A DNA stretch of 64,000 bases from Ariolimax columbianus (GCA_036924085.1 JAVGWX010000019.1:17778131-17842130); one strand, 5' to 3'; numbered from the stretch's first letter, positions 20,219 to 31,640 are shown. The notes: generated by a model not told the origin, from the sequence alone. Numbers and translations are program-made.

Positions 20219-20495
20219 GCCGCATAGCGCAGTGGTTAGCGCACTGGCTTCGCATCTGAGTGGTCCTGGGTTCATTCCCCAATTGAGGTGGTAATGCTTT
20301 TTCAGACCGCAAGGGCTCCCTGGTCGACCCAGCCTTAATTGGGTACCGGTTCAGTCCGGGAAGTAAAAGCGGCTAGGTAGAGGAGATGGCTACCGCCCTC
20401 ATATAGCTGAGCCTTTGAAATGTGAGATCGCCAACACCTCACACCCATACGCAGCAATGCTATGGGTTACGTTACTTTACTTTTACTATAGGATG
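20219..20495 (+). mobile_element. tRNA-derived SINE with TTTAC-type tail
   Basis: The head has box A-like TAGCGCAGTGGTTAGCGC and box B-like GGTTCATTCCC. The body runs to GCTATGGGTTAC, followed by TTTAC-like repeats. The fragment at 12371-12509 shares its 3' half. It would be transcribed by RNA polymerase III if active. Confidence 0.8.
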
Positions 20496-20544
20496 TATTG
20501 ATACTTAGTTCATAGTTCTTAAGAAGTAAGTATCAATCCTGTAC

Positions 20545-20760
20545 TTCTACAGGGGTAGATACCCATGTGCAGGTCCCAGCTCTGGTATGAGCTGGATGTA
20601 GCCGGGTTTCCTGCTTAGCGGGCTAGGCTCGAGCAGCTTAATACTCCGTTGCATTGGGACAAGCGCTTGCAGAGGGCGGTTACCCTATGTGCTAGCCCAT
20701 CTTAATAGACTCAAACACTAGAGCAAAGTAGACCCTCCGCCTGTTAGGTGCTATATATGT
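20545..20760 (-). repeat. Unclassified interspersed repeat 'X', minus-strand copy
   Basis: The reverse complement matches the repeat at 36870-37060 plus 37649-37770, and the one at 54225-54520. Shared blocks include CTAGTGTTTGAGTCT, ATCCAGCTCATGCCAGAGCT and AGCCTAGC. Confidence 0.75.
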
Positions 20761-20904
20761 TGATGACCGGTGTAATGTCACGTCACACAGATAGTCACCT
20801 CTTACGACATGCTCTCTGTGTGGTAGTGGTGATATCCTTGTCCTTGTCGTACACAAAGACCCCGGCAGACCACTCGGACACGTATTAATACATATCGCTG
20901 CCGA

Positions 20905-21045
20905 AGACGGATGTGTCGGACCGAAAGGTGCAAATATCGCAGTCAAACTGTAAACTTGCGACACAACGCAATCCGTTCTCCTGATTACATTCTGCTAATT
21001 GCAAGGCCCTGTTCAGGACTTGGTAATGGGAGATTGAGAACGAAC
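20905..21045 (+). mobile_element. Unclassified retroposon 'Y' 3' end
   Basis: It contains GTGTCGGACCGAAAGGTGCA, ATATCGCAGTCAAACTGTAA and a 3' end of GAGAACGAACGCA directly followed by GAA repeats. A related copy lies at 24011-24374 in the opposite orientation. Confidence 0.65.
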
Positions 21046-21117
21046 GCAGAAGAAGAAGAAGAAGACGAAGAAGAAGAAGAAGAAGAAGAAGAAGAAGAAG
21101 AAGAAGAAGGAAGAAGA
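21046..21117. repeat. (GAA)n tail of retroposon 'Y'
   Basis: Nearly pure GAA/AAG repeats immediately after the Y 3' end. Confidence 0.9.
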
Positions 21118-21257
21118 TACATATATCAAAATGATAATATAAAAACTGAGAAGAGCTTTCGTTGCATCGTGGAATTAATAGAAATGTAACAAATGTAAGC
21201 CAGTTACTAAAATACAAATCTTCAACTCCATTGTAACTCTGGGTCTCCATATTTTAT

Positions 21258-21285
21258 GGTCAAGTCAGGTCATCCCGTAACCGAT
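21258..21285 (-). repeat. Right arm of the 28-bp inverted repeat
   Basis: Partner of 20123-20150, about 1.1 kb away. Confidence 0.8.
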
Positions 21286-21318
21286 CAGTTCCTTGTGGCT
21301 TCTTTTAAGAACCTCCCT

Positions 21319-21340
21319 TCCCCCCCCCCCCCCCCCCCCA
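21319..21340. repeat. Poly(C) run
   Basis: About 20 consecutive C residues. Confidence 0.95.
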
Positions 21341-21579
21341 CGCCTCCTCACAAACCCACGTCACCCCTCTCTGTCAGCGACTGGTCCTCTGTTCGAAGAT
21401 TTATCCAATATTTTATGTTGCCCTCTACCCTCTTTTTGAGACTACCTGTCCGTCGTCGTCCACCTTACACCTTTTCGTTGCAGGATTGTTTTACCAAAAC
21501 CGTTTGATCTCCATAAGTTGTCGCGCCAAGTGAGTTTCCGTCGCTTGATCATTATCAAGAGGTCTTCAAAAGGCATTAT

Positions 21580-22405
21580 TGCTGTTGTAAGTATATCTCG
21601 TATTCCCTCCTTTGTAACTCAGCACTATTTCTGTTGTAAGTATATCTCGTATTCCCTCCTTTGTAACTCAGCACTATTTCTATTGTAAGTATATCTCGTA
21701 TTCCCTCCTTGGTAACTCAGCCCAATTGCTGTTGTAAGTATATCTCGTATTCCCTCATTTGTAACTCAGCACTATTTCTGTTGTAAGTATATCTCGTATT
21801 CCCTCCTTTGTAACTCAGCACTATTTCTATTGTAAGTATATCTCGTATTCCCTCCTTGGTAACTCAGCCCAATTGCTGTTGTAAGTATATCTCGTATTCC
21901 CTCCTTTGTAACTCGGCCCTATTGATGTTGTAAGTATATCTTGTAATCCCTCCTTTGTAACTCGGCCCTAATGATTTTGTAACTATATCTCGTATTCCCT
22001 CCTTTGTAACTCAGCCATATTGCTGTGTAAGTATATCTCGTATTCCCTCCTTTGTAACTCAGCCCTATTGCTTTTGTAAGTATATCTCGTATTCCCTCAT
22101 TTGTAACTAGGCCCTATTGCTGTTGTAAGTATATCTCGTATTCCCTCCTTTGTAACTCGGCCCTATTGATGTTGTAAGTATATCTTGCATTCACTCCTTT
22201 GTAACTCGGCCCTATTGATTTTGTAAATATATCTCGTATTCCCTCCTTTGTAACTCAGCCATATTGCTGTGTAAGTATATCTCGTATTCCCTCCTTTGTA
22301 ACTCAGCCCTATTGCTTTTGTAAGTATATCTCGTATTCCCTCATTTGTAACTAGGCCCTATTGCTGTTGTAAGTATATCTCGTATTCCCTCCTTTGTAAC
22401 TCGGT
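21580..22405. repeat. 49-bp minisatellite, about 17 copies
   Basis: Units contain TTGTAAGTATATCTCGTATT and CCCTCCTTTGTAACTC. Blocks of adjacent units are duplicated, so similar units recur at intervals. Confidence 0.95.
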
Positions 22406-22699
22406 CTTTGCACGTGACGTCTATAAGTATTCGGAAACATCTCATCTCCAAGGCCTGTATCTTCCGCTGCAGGTCAGATGTAATTGCCCATATCTCTCAA
22501 ACATAGACGAATATTGTCAGTTCCGATGTACTCATTAATTTGATCTTCCTGCAAATGGCTAACCTTTTGTCATTACAGATTCTGTTATTATTTGCAAGCT
22601 CCGATATACCCGTGCTGTTCTAGCCAACACATTACATTTTGATCCTTCATCACTGGCAATTGAACCCAGATATTTTCATGGACGAAAATCATAATTCAC

Positions 22700-22975
22700 A
22701 GTTTTTGGTCATGCTCAGCCTGTGATGGATTCATCGTGTACAATTATCACGTCGACCCTACCGCAGACGTCATCCCATATGAGTAGCAGACAGACCTTTG
22801 ACGTAAGTAGCAATTCTGACATTGTCCAAAGAATCGGTTTGATAGCCCAGTATAAACTCCCTGCACAGAGTCTGGTCCCTGTAGAGAAAACAAAACTGCG
22901 CCTTCACAAATCCTGTATCATTCCAATCCTTCTGTGTGGCTCCAAAACTTGGACAATCTTGCAAAGAGATCATTA
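22700..22975 (+). pseudogene. LINE RT C-terminal fragment
   Basis: The peptide TKLRLHKSCIIPILLCGSKT followed by WTI matches the region just after the RT domain in RTE-like LINEs (usually LLYGSETW). A second YGSATW-like piece is at 23710. Both are too short for a family call. Confidence 0.45.
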
Positions 22976-23049
22976 GTGTTTTGTATATGTGCAGTCAGAC
23001 ACGTATCATTGGGATTCACTGGAAGGACTTGATATCAACACTGTGGTCG

Positions 23050-23640
23050 TCCGACACCTATTCTTCTTCTTCTTCTTCCTCGTTCATCTCCAGACCTGAA
23101 CTTCAATGACTCTAACAAAGGCAGCAGCTGACTCAAAGCTTTGTACGCTTCCGTACAGCTTCTCGTGGAAGGACACTGGCTGTTGCCAAATGCTACTTCT
23201 TTTGTCGGTATACAGTGAACAGGACTACAAAATATGTTCTGCTTTCATTCGGGCTGTACCGCAGGCACAAAGGTCTGTAGTGCCAATCTTGAACTTGTTG
23301 TACAGATGACATCTAAGTCTGTTGGGACCTGTGCGTAGCCGGAGAATTATCACCTGGTCTCGCCTGCAGAGTTGATGGTAGGCATCGTGTTCTATGTGGC
23401 CCATTCGAAGGTAATGTTCTATGATGGACCAAGGACGCCTCTCTATCTTACGTCTTGTGGCCCGTCTCTCCCAAGATGTCCCGACCAGGTCCTACACTTG
23501 TCTATCGAAATTGAGGAAATCAAAAGACCTTGTCCCACATAAAGGCGCGCCAGGATGGCAGTGCAACACGTGGCTGCGACAAATCGCCCTCACCTCTTCA
23601 GAGCTATACACCTCACTGATCTCGGTTGTCAATCGTGGTC
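23050..23640 (-). pseudogene. RNase H-type LINE, 3' fragment of a second subfamily
   Basis: On the minus strand the C-terminal tail reads RLRTGPNRLRCHLYNKFKIG, then a CACGTARMKAEHIL Cys/His segment, ending in a CTT tract (GAA tail) at about 23060. It is diverged from the 12.7-kb family but has the same architecture. The copy at 27590-27890 is closer to this subfamily. Confidence 0.7.
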
Positions 23641-23887
23641 ACAGACGGTTCACTCAACGGACCGGGTCGCCTAAGCGGATTACTTTTATTAATGTAAAGT
23701 CGGGTTTATTGTATGGCTCTGCAACATGGAGATCAACATAAACAACAACGATAAAGCTACATACTTTATTTAATGAATGCATGCCCGTGCGAAATATAAA
23801 GAAGGAAATTGTAAGATAATATCATTGATACGTAACTGTTGTAGAGAACAAAACAGATATCAGTGGAACATGATGTGAAGAGACTTT

Positions 23888-24508
23888 TTGATTTTTATTT
23901 TGCGTTCGTCTTATTTCTTTAATCCCCAAGGTGGTGTACGTTGCACTGGTTTTTATTTTGAGCCTGTCGGCCCAGTGCATCCGACTGCAGCATGCATTTT
24001 ATGTAAGGGTTTTGGCTTGGCGTTGGCATTGTTCGTTCTCAATCTCTCGCTACCAGACTCTGAAAGGGCTTAAGTAGCAGAATGTAGTCTAGAGAATGAA
24101 ATGCGTTGTGTCGTAGTTTACAGCTTGACTGCGATATTTTCACCTTTCGGTCCAAGACATCCGACTCCAGCAATCATTTTTGAGTACCGGGTTAGCATTC
24201 CCTCTTCGATCCCTTCTCCTTAGCCAGTCTGCTCTGCTGCAGCCTGTTATCCAGGATCCCCGCGTGGAGGTGTAGAAGGGTCTTGGCAGCTCTGGTTCAC
24301 TGGTCCTGATGCTAGCAGTCAGCTATAAGCGTTTGACCACTGCAGCTCATGCGCTGCTCAGCATCTTGATCCCATGTAAGGGTATGCTTCCTCCTGCATT
24401 TTCTAAGGGTTTGCTTCCCCGAGGTAACGACCGGTGCTGTGATGGGGATCGAACCCAACACCTTCTGGTTGTGAGCCGTGTCACTTAATCACTAACCCAC
24501 GCAGTCCC
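23888..24508 (-). mobile_element. tRNA-derived SINE (10-kb family), split by a nested insertion
   Basis: The two halves (23888-24010 and 24375-24508) together match the SINE at 10033-10289: minus-strand box B GGTTCGATCCC, central GTCGGATGCACTGGGCCG and 3' GAACGCA. The halves are separated by 24011-24374. Confidence 0.85.
24011..24374 (-). mobile_element. Retroposon 'Y' copy nested in a SINE
   Basis: The direct repeat ATGTAAGGGT at 24001-24010 and 24375-24384 flanks the insert. The interior has, on the minus strand, the Y blocks GGACCGAAAGGTG, ATATCGCAGTCAAGCTGTAA and GAGATTGAGAACGAAC, as at 20905-21045. Confidence 0.8.
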
Positions 24509-24626
24509 CTATGTGAAGAGATGGCGTTGAATGTGCCACTAAGTATCCTTAAAAAACAGTGAGAGATCCTTTAGTTAAGATAAATAAAGGCAGACCAAAT
24601 CATAGATAGAGGAGGTCTCTGTGGCG

Positions 24627-24835
24627 AAGTGGAATTTGAGCTGTGATGGTCGGTCCATGATGTCAATTTTTTCCTGAGAATCCCTGGGTTCATCACTGGT
24701 GCTACGGAGTTCGTGCTTTGTGCGATGCTCTCGACAGATGGGGTACCCATCTTCCGAGAGAGACAGAGCTAAATGGGGAAAACCCGAGGCGATGAAGTCA
24801 AGCCCTCACTTAAAGTTAAAGTTAAAGGAAACTGG
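24627..24835 (+). mobile_element. tRNA-like SINE with (TTAAAG)n tail
   Basis: The head has TGTGGCGAAGTGG (box A-like) and CTGGGTTCATCAC (box B-like), spaced wider than normal. The 3' end is ACTTAAAGTTAAAGTTAAAG. Confidence 0.5.
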
Positions 24836-24924
24836 CAAGATGTTGTCAGAGGTGAAATAGATGTGAGGACACGAGAACAGCTTGTATTTGCTGAAGTCCT
24901 GTTTCCTATAAGCAGCTGAAATGC

Positions 24925-25050
24925 ATTGATTGATTGATTGATCTATTTTTTTATTGATTTATTGATTGACATTGGTTGCATTTTTGTTTGACTGATAAAT
25001 ATGATTATTGATTGATTTTGTTGATTGGTTGATTGATTGATTAACTGGAA
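24925..25050. repeat. (TTGA)n microsatellite, interrupted
   Basis: Runs of TTGATTGATTGA and variants. Confidence 0.9.
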
Positions 25051-25773
25051 AAGACTAGTTTATTATGAAGGTGTAAGGCAATGATGACCCGAATCCTGAC
25101 CACAAAGCGTAACCCTATTGTTGGCATAGGCCAGAAAGGGACGGTTAAGAATTTTAATGCACAAGGAATAGGTCGCATGCTCGTATAGTTTCCCGCATCG
25201 AGCAGGCTAGATTATTTATTTAATTCTCTATAGAGAAAATACCTGTGCCTTACATGGGTTTGTTATAACAAAAGGCTGGACTTGATAGTGAATTGAAGAA
25301 CAGGACAGGGCCTGTACACCTTTGGAAAAAAAAAAATAGACAATATGATAATAACACACACTCATTTTTGTTGTCTTTTTTCTCTTTTTGTGTCTTCTTG
25401 TGGGAGTGCTTTAATCTTTCTCTTGATTTTCCACAGGACTAATATACAATTTCAACTACCACTATCCGTTTACATAGCATTTTTCTTAAACAGTCTATGG
25501 AACTTCAGTTGCCTCGACGTTCTGTGTAAGTTATTCAACAATATAATTATCACCATATGCATTGTGCGTCGGTCACAGCACTACATGATTATCACCATCC
25601 ATTCTTATTAGAACATACAGTACAATTTTCATAACGATTACAGCAAATCCATAAAAATGTGTATGGCACTCAGTAATAGAGTGGGTACGAGCGGACGAAT
25701 GCATCGAATAATTTAGAAATCATCTGGACGTTGGTGCGAATTAGGCTCGCAGTAAAATGTGTCCTTCAAAGTT
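25051..25773. other. No feature recognised
   Basis: AT-rich sequence with small open frames lacking known motifs. Confidence 0.35.
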
Positions 25774-25791
25774 GTATAATAGATGGTTGCA
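25774..25791. repeat. Left 18-bp target-site duplication
   Basis: GTATAATAGATGGTTGCA, identical to 26811-26828. Confidence 0.92.
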
Positions 25792-26533
25792 GAAAAATAA
25801 CACTGTCATTCGCTACTGGTAAGTACACAAGCAATTTCAGAGCGGAGGCAGAGGCACTGAGGGCGGCAGTGGAAGAAATGGTGACACACAATGAAAATGA
25901 AAGCCATATAGTCCTGCTTAAAAATGCTCTCGCCGTAGTCACAGCGCTAAAAATTCAGAAAAACACTGAGCTTAATGACTTAAGAGCAGCACTCTGCAAA
26001 CTGTGCCAGCAGTCGGCACCAAAAAGGGTAGTGGTACAGTGGGTTCCGTCACACTGCAACATCCAAGGCAACGAGGAGGCAGACAGACTGGCAAAAGAAG
26101 GTGCAAGACTACCACAAACAGATACCAGTATGACGTACGAAGAGTCAAAACGGCTTATCAAAGCCAGATACATGACCAAATGGGAAACCGAACATACTGG
26201 TTACACCAACAACGATGCCTATTACCAGTTGAACAGAAGAGAGCAGGTCGTTGTCTTCAGACTTCGCACTGGCCACAACAGACTGAGGTACCACCTATTC
26301 AACAAATTGAAGATAGGTGGTACCGACGAATGCCCGTGCGGTACTGGTAAAATGACCACTGAACATCTGCTGCAGAACTGCCCGACATACGAGGATCAGA
26401 GAGAGCAGATGTGGTCATTGCCAGTGGAACTGCAAGACAAGCTCTATGGTAGTGGCGAGAGTCTCAGGATGACCGCCGCTTTTTTCGAGAAAATAATGGT
26501 TACTGTCTGACTGTGTACGCAGAAGAAGAAGAA
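25792..26533 (+). pseudogene. RNase H-bearing LINE, truncated unit 1
   Basis: It is open from the RNase H start (GRKITLSFATGKYTSNFRAE) to the C-terminal FFEKIMVTV, then a GAA tail. It is nearly identical to the 12.7-kb copy, but the third RNase H acidic residue is altered: LLKNALAVV where the intact copy has LLTDALEVV. The YTDGS segment with the first Asp is absent because of 5' truncation. It is inserted as part of a two-unit structure (see 26534-26810). The stop codon is at 26508-26510. Confidence 0.9.
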
Positions 26534-26810
26534 GACTTCGCACTGGCCACAATAGACTGAGGTACCACCTATTCAACAAATTGAAGATAGGTGGTACCGA
26601 CGAATGCCCGTGCGGTACTGGTAAAATGACCGCTGAACATCTGCTGCAGAACTGCCCGACATACGAGGATCAGAGAGAGCAGCTGTGGCCATCACCAGTG
26701 GAACTGCAAGACAAGCTCTATGGCAGTGGCGACAGCCTCAGGATGACCGCCACTTTTTTCGAAAAAATAATGGTTACTGTCTGACTGCGTACGAAGAAGA
26801 AGAAGAAGAA
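26534..26810 (+). mobile_element. RNase H-bearing LINE, second 3' end joined to unit 1
   Basis: It restarts inside the C-terminal tail (RTGHNRLRYHLFNKLKIG) directly after the GAA tail of unit 1 and ends with its own GAA tail. It differs from unit 1 at several bases, so it is not a simple duplication of that sequence. The right TSD follows at 26811. Confidence 0.9.
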
Positions 26811-26828
26811 GTATAATAGATGGTTGCA
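26811..26828. repeat. Right 18-bp target-site duplication
   Basis: GTATAATAGATGGTTGCA; marks the end of the two-unit insertion. Confidence 0.92.
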
Positions 26829-27589
26829 AGCTGTTTTCTATTGTTTTGGTTCTTTTTTTTTTTTTTTTTGCTTCATTCTGACAGCCATTATTGAAGACGT
26901 ACCCGACGCAAATTATTTAATAAGCAATCTTTTGTCTGGCAATTTTAATGTCGGTGAATTGTGAACATAAAGTAATGTAGAGTTATCTGTGCAACTATTA
27001 CTTGAGTGCGTACTCGTACATTTGATAAGAATCTATCAAATATCGCAGCCTCGCTGTACGATACGTCACAAGGTCACGTAGGCCAGAAATAGAAGAATAT
27101 TGGTTAGGAATTTCATAATTTTTTGGAAGCTTTGCCCGAACAATGGCTAACATCCTGTTTTATTTTTGTGTGATTGATAAATGCCAATGATTTATTTACG
27201 TGCACGGGGTGTATACAGGACCTCCGATATTATCGCCAGCCTCAGAATCAACTAGGCGCTACATCTCACCTCCCATGAGACAAGGTATCGCTTAAAACTT
27301 GCAGGTTGTGAACTCCCACCCTTTTCGTGTTTTCATTCGTTTCTTGAGATAGAAACCTCTCGGTTCTAGCGGTCTCTTTAATTAGAACTACTTGTATTTA
27401 TCTATTCATCAATATAGCTCTCCGTCTCCTCTCTGACATTGTCTCCGGCCCATGTCTGATAGAAGCTTACCGATACCGTATTTGGGCATCTGGTCTGCTA
27501 TTTCCTCCTGTTCACACAAACCACCCCTCTCACCCATATCTAATAACTACCCTTATGAAGTCTAGCTGTTTTAGTATCCTGTATTCAAA
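26829..27589. other. No feature recognised
   Basis: It contains a T run near 26850 and otherwise unassigned sequence. Confidence 0.35.
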
Positions 27590-27890
27590 TCTTCTTCCTC
27601 TTCATCGATCGTCTTCAGACTTCGACTTCAACGGCTCTAACAAAGGCAGCAGTCAGCTCGAGGCGCTGTGAGTCAGTGAACATTTTTTCACGGAAGGACA
27701 CTATTTGTTGCCTTTCACTAGTGCTTTGAGTGCAGGACTACAACAGGTGTTCCGCTACCACAGAAGCTGGCCCACATATACAAAGGCCCGTAGAGTTAAT
27801 CTTTAATTTATTATAAAGATGACGCTTCAGTCGGTTGTGTCATGTGCGCAGACGGAAGTTGATCACCTGATCTCTTCTGGGGAGTTAACG
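27590..27890 (-). pseudogene. RNase H-type LINE, 3' fragment (subfamily of 23 kb)
   Basis: The plus-strand block from GACTTCGACTTCAACGGCTC through CTCTAACAAAGGCAGCAG to CACCTGATCTCTTCTG parallels 23085-23370. On the minus strand this is the C-terminal tail of an RNase H LINE with a CTT (GAA) tail at its left end. Confidence 0.65.
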
Positions 27891-28929
27891 TGATTTATGA
27901 CCAGAGTGGGCTCTTTTCAGTTTTGATCAAGCATGACCTTGCCAAGTGCTTTAGCTCATTTTTGTGCTGGTTCTTGAGGGCTGTTAACACGTATATATAT
28001 GTGATGATGTTCATAGATCACGTGTGATGAAGACCACTCTCTTTGTTCAGTCGTGTGGACAGTCTTTTGTCTTGCTGTGTCCGTTGACATGGGTGACTTG
28101 CGTGATATTTGGATTAAGGTGAGGGAAAAAAATGCGCCTTTTGTCCTCTCTGATCCTGAGCTACCCATGGTCAGTGGCAAGATTTTATTAAGACGACTGA
28201 AAATAGCATGGGATGCAGAATTTTCCTCAGGGTTTACTCCCGAAGCCTTTTCCGGAAACAGATATCCCACAAGACAGCGGAGGGGGGATGCCATCTAACG
28301 TTGTGTGTCGTGCCTTTCATATAACGGCAAGAGGTCGTAGGGACAATACTCAACTTGTCAGTGAGTTGGGCATCTCTCTCTGGCTGTGTTCCAGCCCATT
28401 ATAGTAGTGTCTAGATTAACACACCAAAACCGACACCGTTTGTAGCTAGGGTGAAGGGCGCCAATCTAATGAAGTTCAGCTGTGTGAAGTAGTCCGTGAA
28501 ATACGACACAGGTTTGAGCGTAGTGCTATTCCTATAGCCGATTTTCTTTCCAGGGTAATCGGACGAAAGATATCACACAAAAAACGAACGAATTAACCAG
28601 TCCAAATGGAAAACAACAACACTATTCCGTGAACACAAGTATAAATCGTCGAGTAGTGTCAATTCCAGCCAAATCCATGATCTGGTGCATCCATAATGAA
28701 CTAAGACAGCAGAGCAATGTAGACTCGCAGCCAGCTACAGCGCCATCTTAGCTGCATCTAGGTATATACATGTAAGAGCAGAGTAGCCGGGCCAGAACCG
28801 AAATTAAACGATACCCACACAGCCTAGTAAGACCACTGAGCCTTTACCTAAATTCGCCTCTCGCGGCATCTACAATTTGTGTATTTCTATTTTCCTAAAC
28901 CTAACATTTTTTCAAATGAATGAACAGCG
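27891..28929. other. No gene recognised
   Basis: Two modest open frames (28053-28298 plus, 27956-28294 minus) overlap here. Neither shows a recognised motif, and I cannot tell whether either is coding. Confidence 0.3.
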
Positions 28930-29028
28930 AGAGTGGTCGTCCTCACCCGTGATGGACGAATAACAACGTATTCGTATGCATCGATTTCTACGGTTATCGT
29001 TGTCACGATACGCACGGAACGACCTAGC

Positions 29029-29098
29029 TATAAAAGCGTGGACTATCTCCATTATTGTTACTCCATTATCCTTGTTTGCTTTTTACCTTGCTAATAAA
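29029..29098 (+). promoter_or_regulatory. TATA box followed by AATAAA, LTR- or promoter-like
   Basis: TATAAAAG lies at 29029-29036 and AATAAA at 29093-29098, about 60 bp apart. This spacing is typical of the promoter and polyadenylation signals of a solo LTR, but I could not define TG...CA termini or a TSD. A chance TATA box is possible. Confidence 0.3.
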
Positions 29099-29489
29099 TC
29101 CCTGTAAATGACATTAGCACGATCCCTTCTGGCATGTTTCTTTCTCTTTTTCGTATAAAGCCATTTGCGGATAAAGACAAACTACGAAACCAAACAGAAC
29201 AAAATCAGGCTTATGTCTGTTTTGACATTTTTTCATGTTTCAACTTTCGTGTAGGCTGTTCTGTTGCTTTCTGTGGACAATTTTGGGTCATCCTCTGCTG
29301 CAACGCGTTATAGGGAGCCTCTTCTTTTGATCCCATTTGAAGAAAAAAAACGTTCTTGAATAATTTAAATAGGATTCATTTCCATGACGTCAGAAGGAAC
29401 GGGTCCCTATAACTCTTAGCAGAAAAACAAGACCGACAATAGTCAGCAAATAAGTAAAGGCCACAGTATTCTATTCACTTTTATTAGTG

Positions 29490-29494
29490 TATCA

Positions 29495-29581
<87 letters not shown>

Positions 29582-29622
29582 ATATCTATCTATCTATCTA
29601 ACTATCTATCTATCTATCTATA

Positions 29623-29655
<33 letters not shown>

Positions 29656-29836
29656 ATCTGTCTACCTGTCTACCTGTCTGTCTGTCTGTATATCTATCTA
29701 TCTACCTGTCTGTCTATCTGTCTGTCTACTTGTCTATCTGTCTGTTTGTCTGTCTGTCTATCTATCTATCGATTTATCTATCTATCCATCCATCCATCCA
29801 TCCATCCATCCATCCATCCATATATCTATCTATCTA

Positions 29837-29930
<94 letters not shown>

Positions 29931-29990
29931 ACTGTTTGGCTGTCTGTATACCTATCTATCTTTATATATATAATTGTCTGTTTGTCTGTC
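29490..29990. repeat. (ATCT)n microsatellite with ATCC and GTCT variants
   Basis: Almost pure tetranucleotide repeats with a CATC block at 29786-29820. The YLSIYLSI open frames are artefacts. Confidence 0.97.
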
Positions 29991-30039
29991 GGTCTGTCTG
30001 TCATTCTGGCTTACGCCTAGTCGCTTCATCAAATGTAAT

Positions 30040-30480
30040 CTTTCGCCATCTCCCCCTTTCTTTCTTCATCTCGCCCTCAATATTACTCTCTCTCTCTATT
30101 TCCCCCTCTCCCATCCATTTTTCCCTTTCTCTCCCGCTCCATGTCTTCACCCCTTCCATCGCTTCGTTTTTCCTTCCCCCTCTCTCTTTCTCTGCCCACC
30201 ATCTCCTCTGCAATATCTCCAACTTTTACTCCCACTCCTACTCTTCTCTCCATCTTTCCCCCTTCATCACCCCTTTCTCTCCGCCTTCCGTATCTCCCTT
30301 CCATCTCTCCGCTCCATCACTCCCGCTTTCATCTCCCCGATATCTACCTTCCATCTCTCCTCTCCGATTCTCTCTCCCCGCCCCCTTTATCTCGTCCATA
30401 TCTCCTTTCCATCTCCCCTCTCCATCTCTCCCTCCCATCTCCCCACTCCATCTCCTTCACCCTTCTATCTCCACCTTCAA
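30040..30480. repeat. CT-rich low-complexity tract
   Basis: Imperfect TCTCC/CCATCTC pyrimidine-rich sequence. Confidence 0.9.
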
Positions 30481-30897
30481 AGACTAACACACGTATCTAC
30501 CTGTTGTTTCCCAATGCCAGTTCAGGGGCCTTTTCCCGCTATTTATAATCGCAGCACGTGACAGGGAGGCCACATTTGTTAGTGACACTTGTGCAGGGCT
30601 AGGTGGTGGGGTAACGTCGTCTCAATTTGTGAAACATAGATAAAAGTGTCCTATTCTTATCTCTAGATTAGATGCCAGGATTACCCGGTTGTCAATCTAT
30701 TACTGGCACGAAAATCTTTAATGTTATCTAGTCAAAGTAAATGTCTAATATTTAACACACACAAAAAGAAATTCCAGTTTTTAAACATGTTTGATCCGTT
30801 TAATTTTTTTTTTAAATAATTTGTTCCGACGAGTACCTAATGTGTCCTTCTTGTGCAAGTTTTTAGTTAATGAAATGGTGTAGAGAAAGATGCGAAA
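30481..30897. other. No feature recognised
   Basis: A non-repetitive gap between two pyrimidine-rich blocks. Confidence 0.35.
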
Positions 30898-31640
30898 TCT
30901 CTCTCTCTCTCTCTCTCTGTCTCCTCCCCCCCCCCCTCTCTCTCTGTCTCCCCTCACTCTCTGTTTGTCTCTCTGTCCCTCTGTCTCTCTCGCTGCCTCT
31001 CCTCCTCTTTCTGTCTTTCTGTCTCTATCGCCTCTCCCTACCTCTTTCTTCTCCTCTCTCGGTCTCTCTATGTCTCTCTGTCTATATGTCTCTCTGTCTA
31101 TATGTCTCTCTGTCTCTTTCTGTTTCTCCCTGTCTCGCTCTCTCTTTGTTTCTCTCTCCGCGGTGTCTCTCGCTGTCTCCCTGTCTCTTTGTCTCTGTCT
31201 CCCTTTGTCTCTCTCTCCTATCTATGTATCTTTGTCTCTCTGGCTCTCTCTCCTCTCTCTCTCTGTCTCTCACCTCTCTCTCCTCTTGCTATCTGTCTCT
31301 CTCTGTCTCTCTCTCCTTTCTCTCTGTCTCTGTCACCTCTCTCTTACTGTATGTCTCTCTACTCTCTATCTTTGCTCTCTCTCTGTCTCTCTTCTCTCTT
31401 TTTCTGTTTCTCTACTCTCTCTGGTCTCTCTATATCTCCTCTCTCTGTCTGTCTCTCTCTCTTTTTTTCTTACTCTTCTCTCATACTCCTCATTCTTTCT
31501 CTTTATCACTCACTCTAAATGTCTCTTTCCTCATCTCTTTTCGCCATCTCTCTTTCAGTCTGTCTCAAACTATCACGAATTGTCTTTTTAATTCATTTCT
31601 TTTTCTCACTCTTTCACATAATGTGTCTTTCTTTCTTTCT
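30898..31640. repeat. (TCTC)n/(TGTC)n microsatellite region
   Basis: CTCT and CTGTCTCT motifs dominate. The Ser/Leu-rich open frames are artefacts. Confidence 0.95.

Noticed and set aside
20219..20295. Functional tRNA gene
   Set aside because: Box A and B are good, but no acceptor stem closes and a SINE body with TTTAC-type tail follows.
21580..22405. CRISPR-like array (49-bp period)
   Set aside because: The whole period is repeated, with no unique spacers; the context is eukaryotic retroelement DNA.
23640..23680. Plus-strand TDGSLNG as an RNase H start
   Set aside because: The surrounding LINE is on the minus strand and no other RNase H motif follows on the plus strand; probably chance.
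28053..28298. Possible host protein of 81 residues
   Set aside because: No recognised domain, an overlapping frame on the other strand and no clear gene context; not enough to call.
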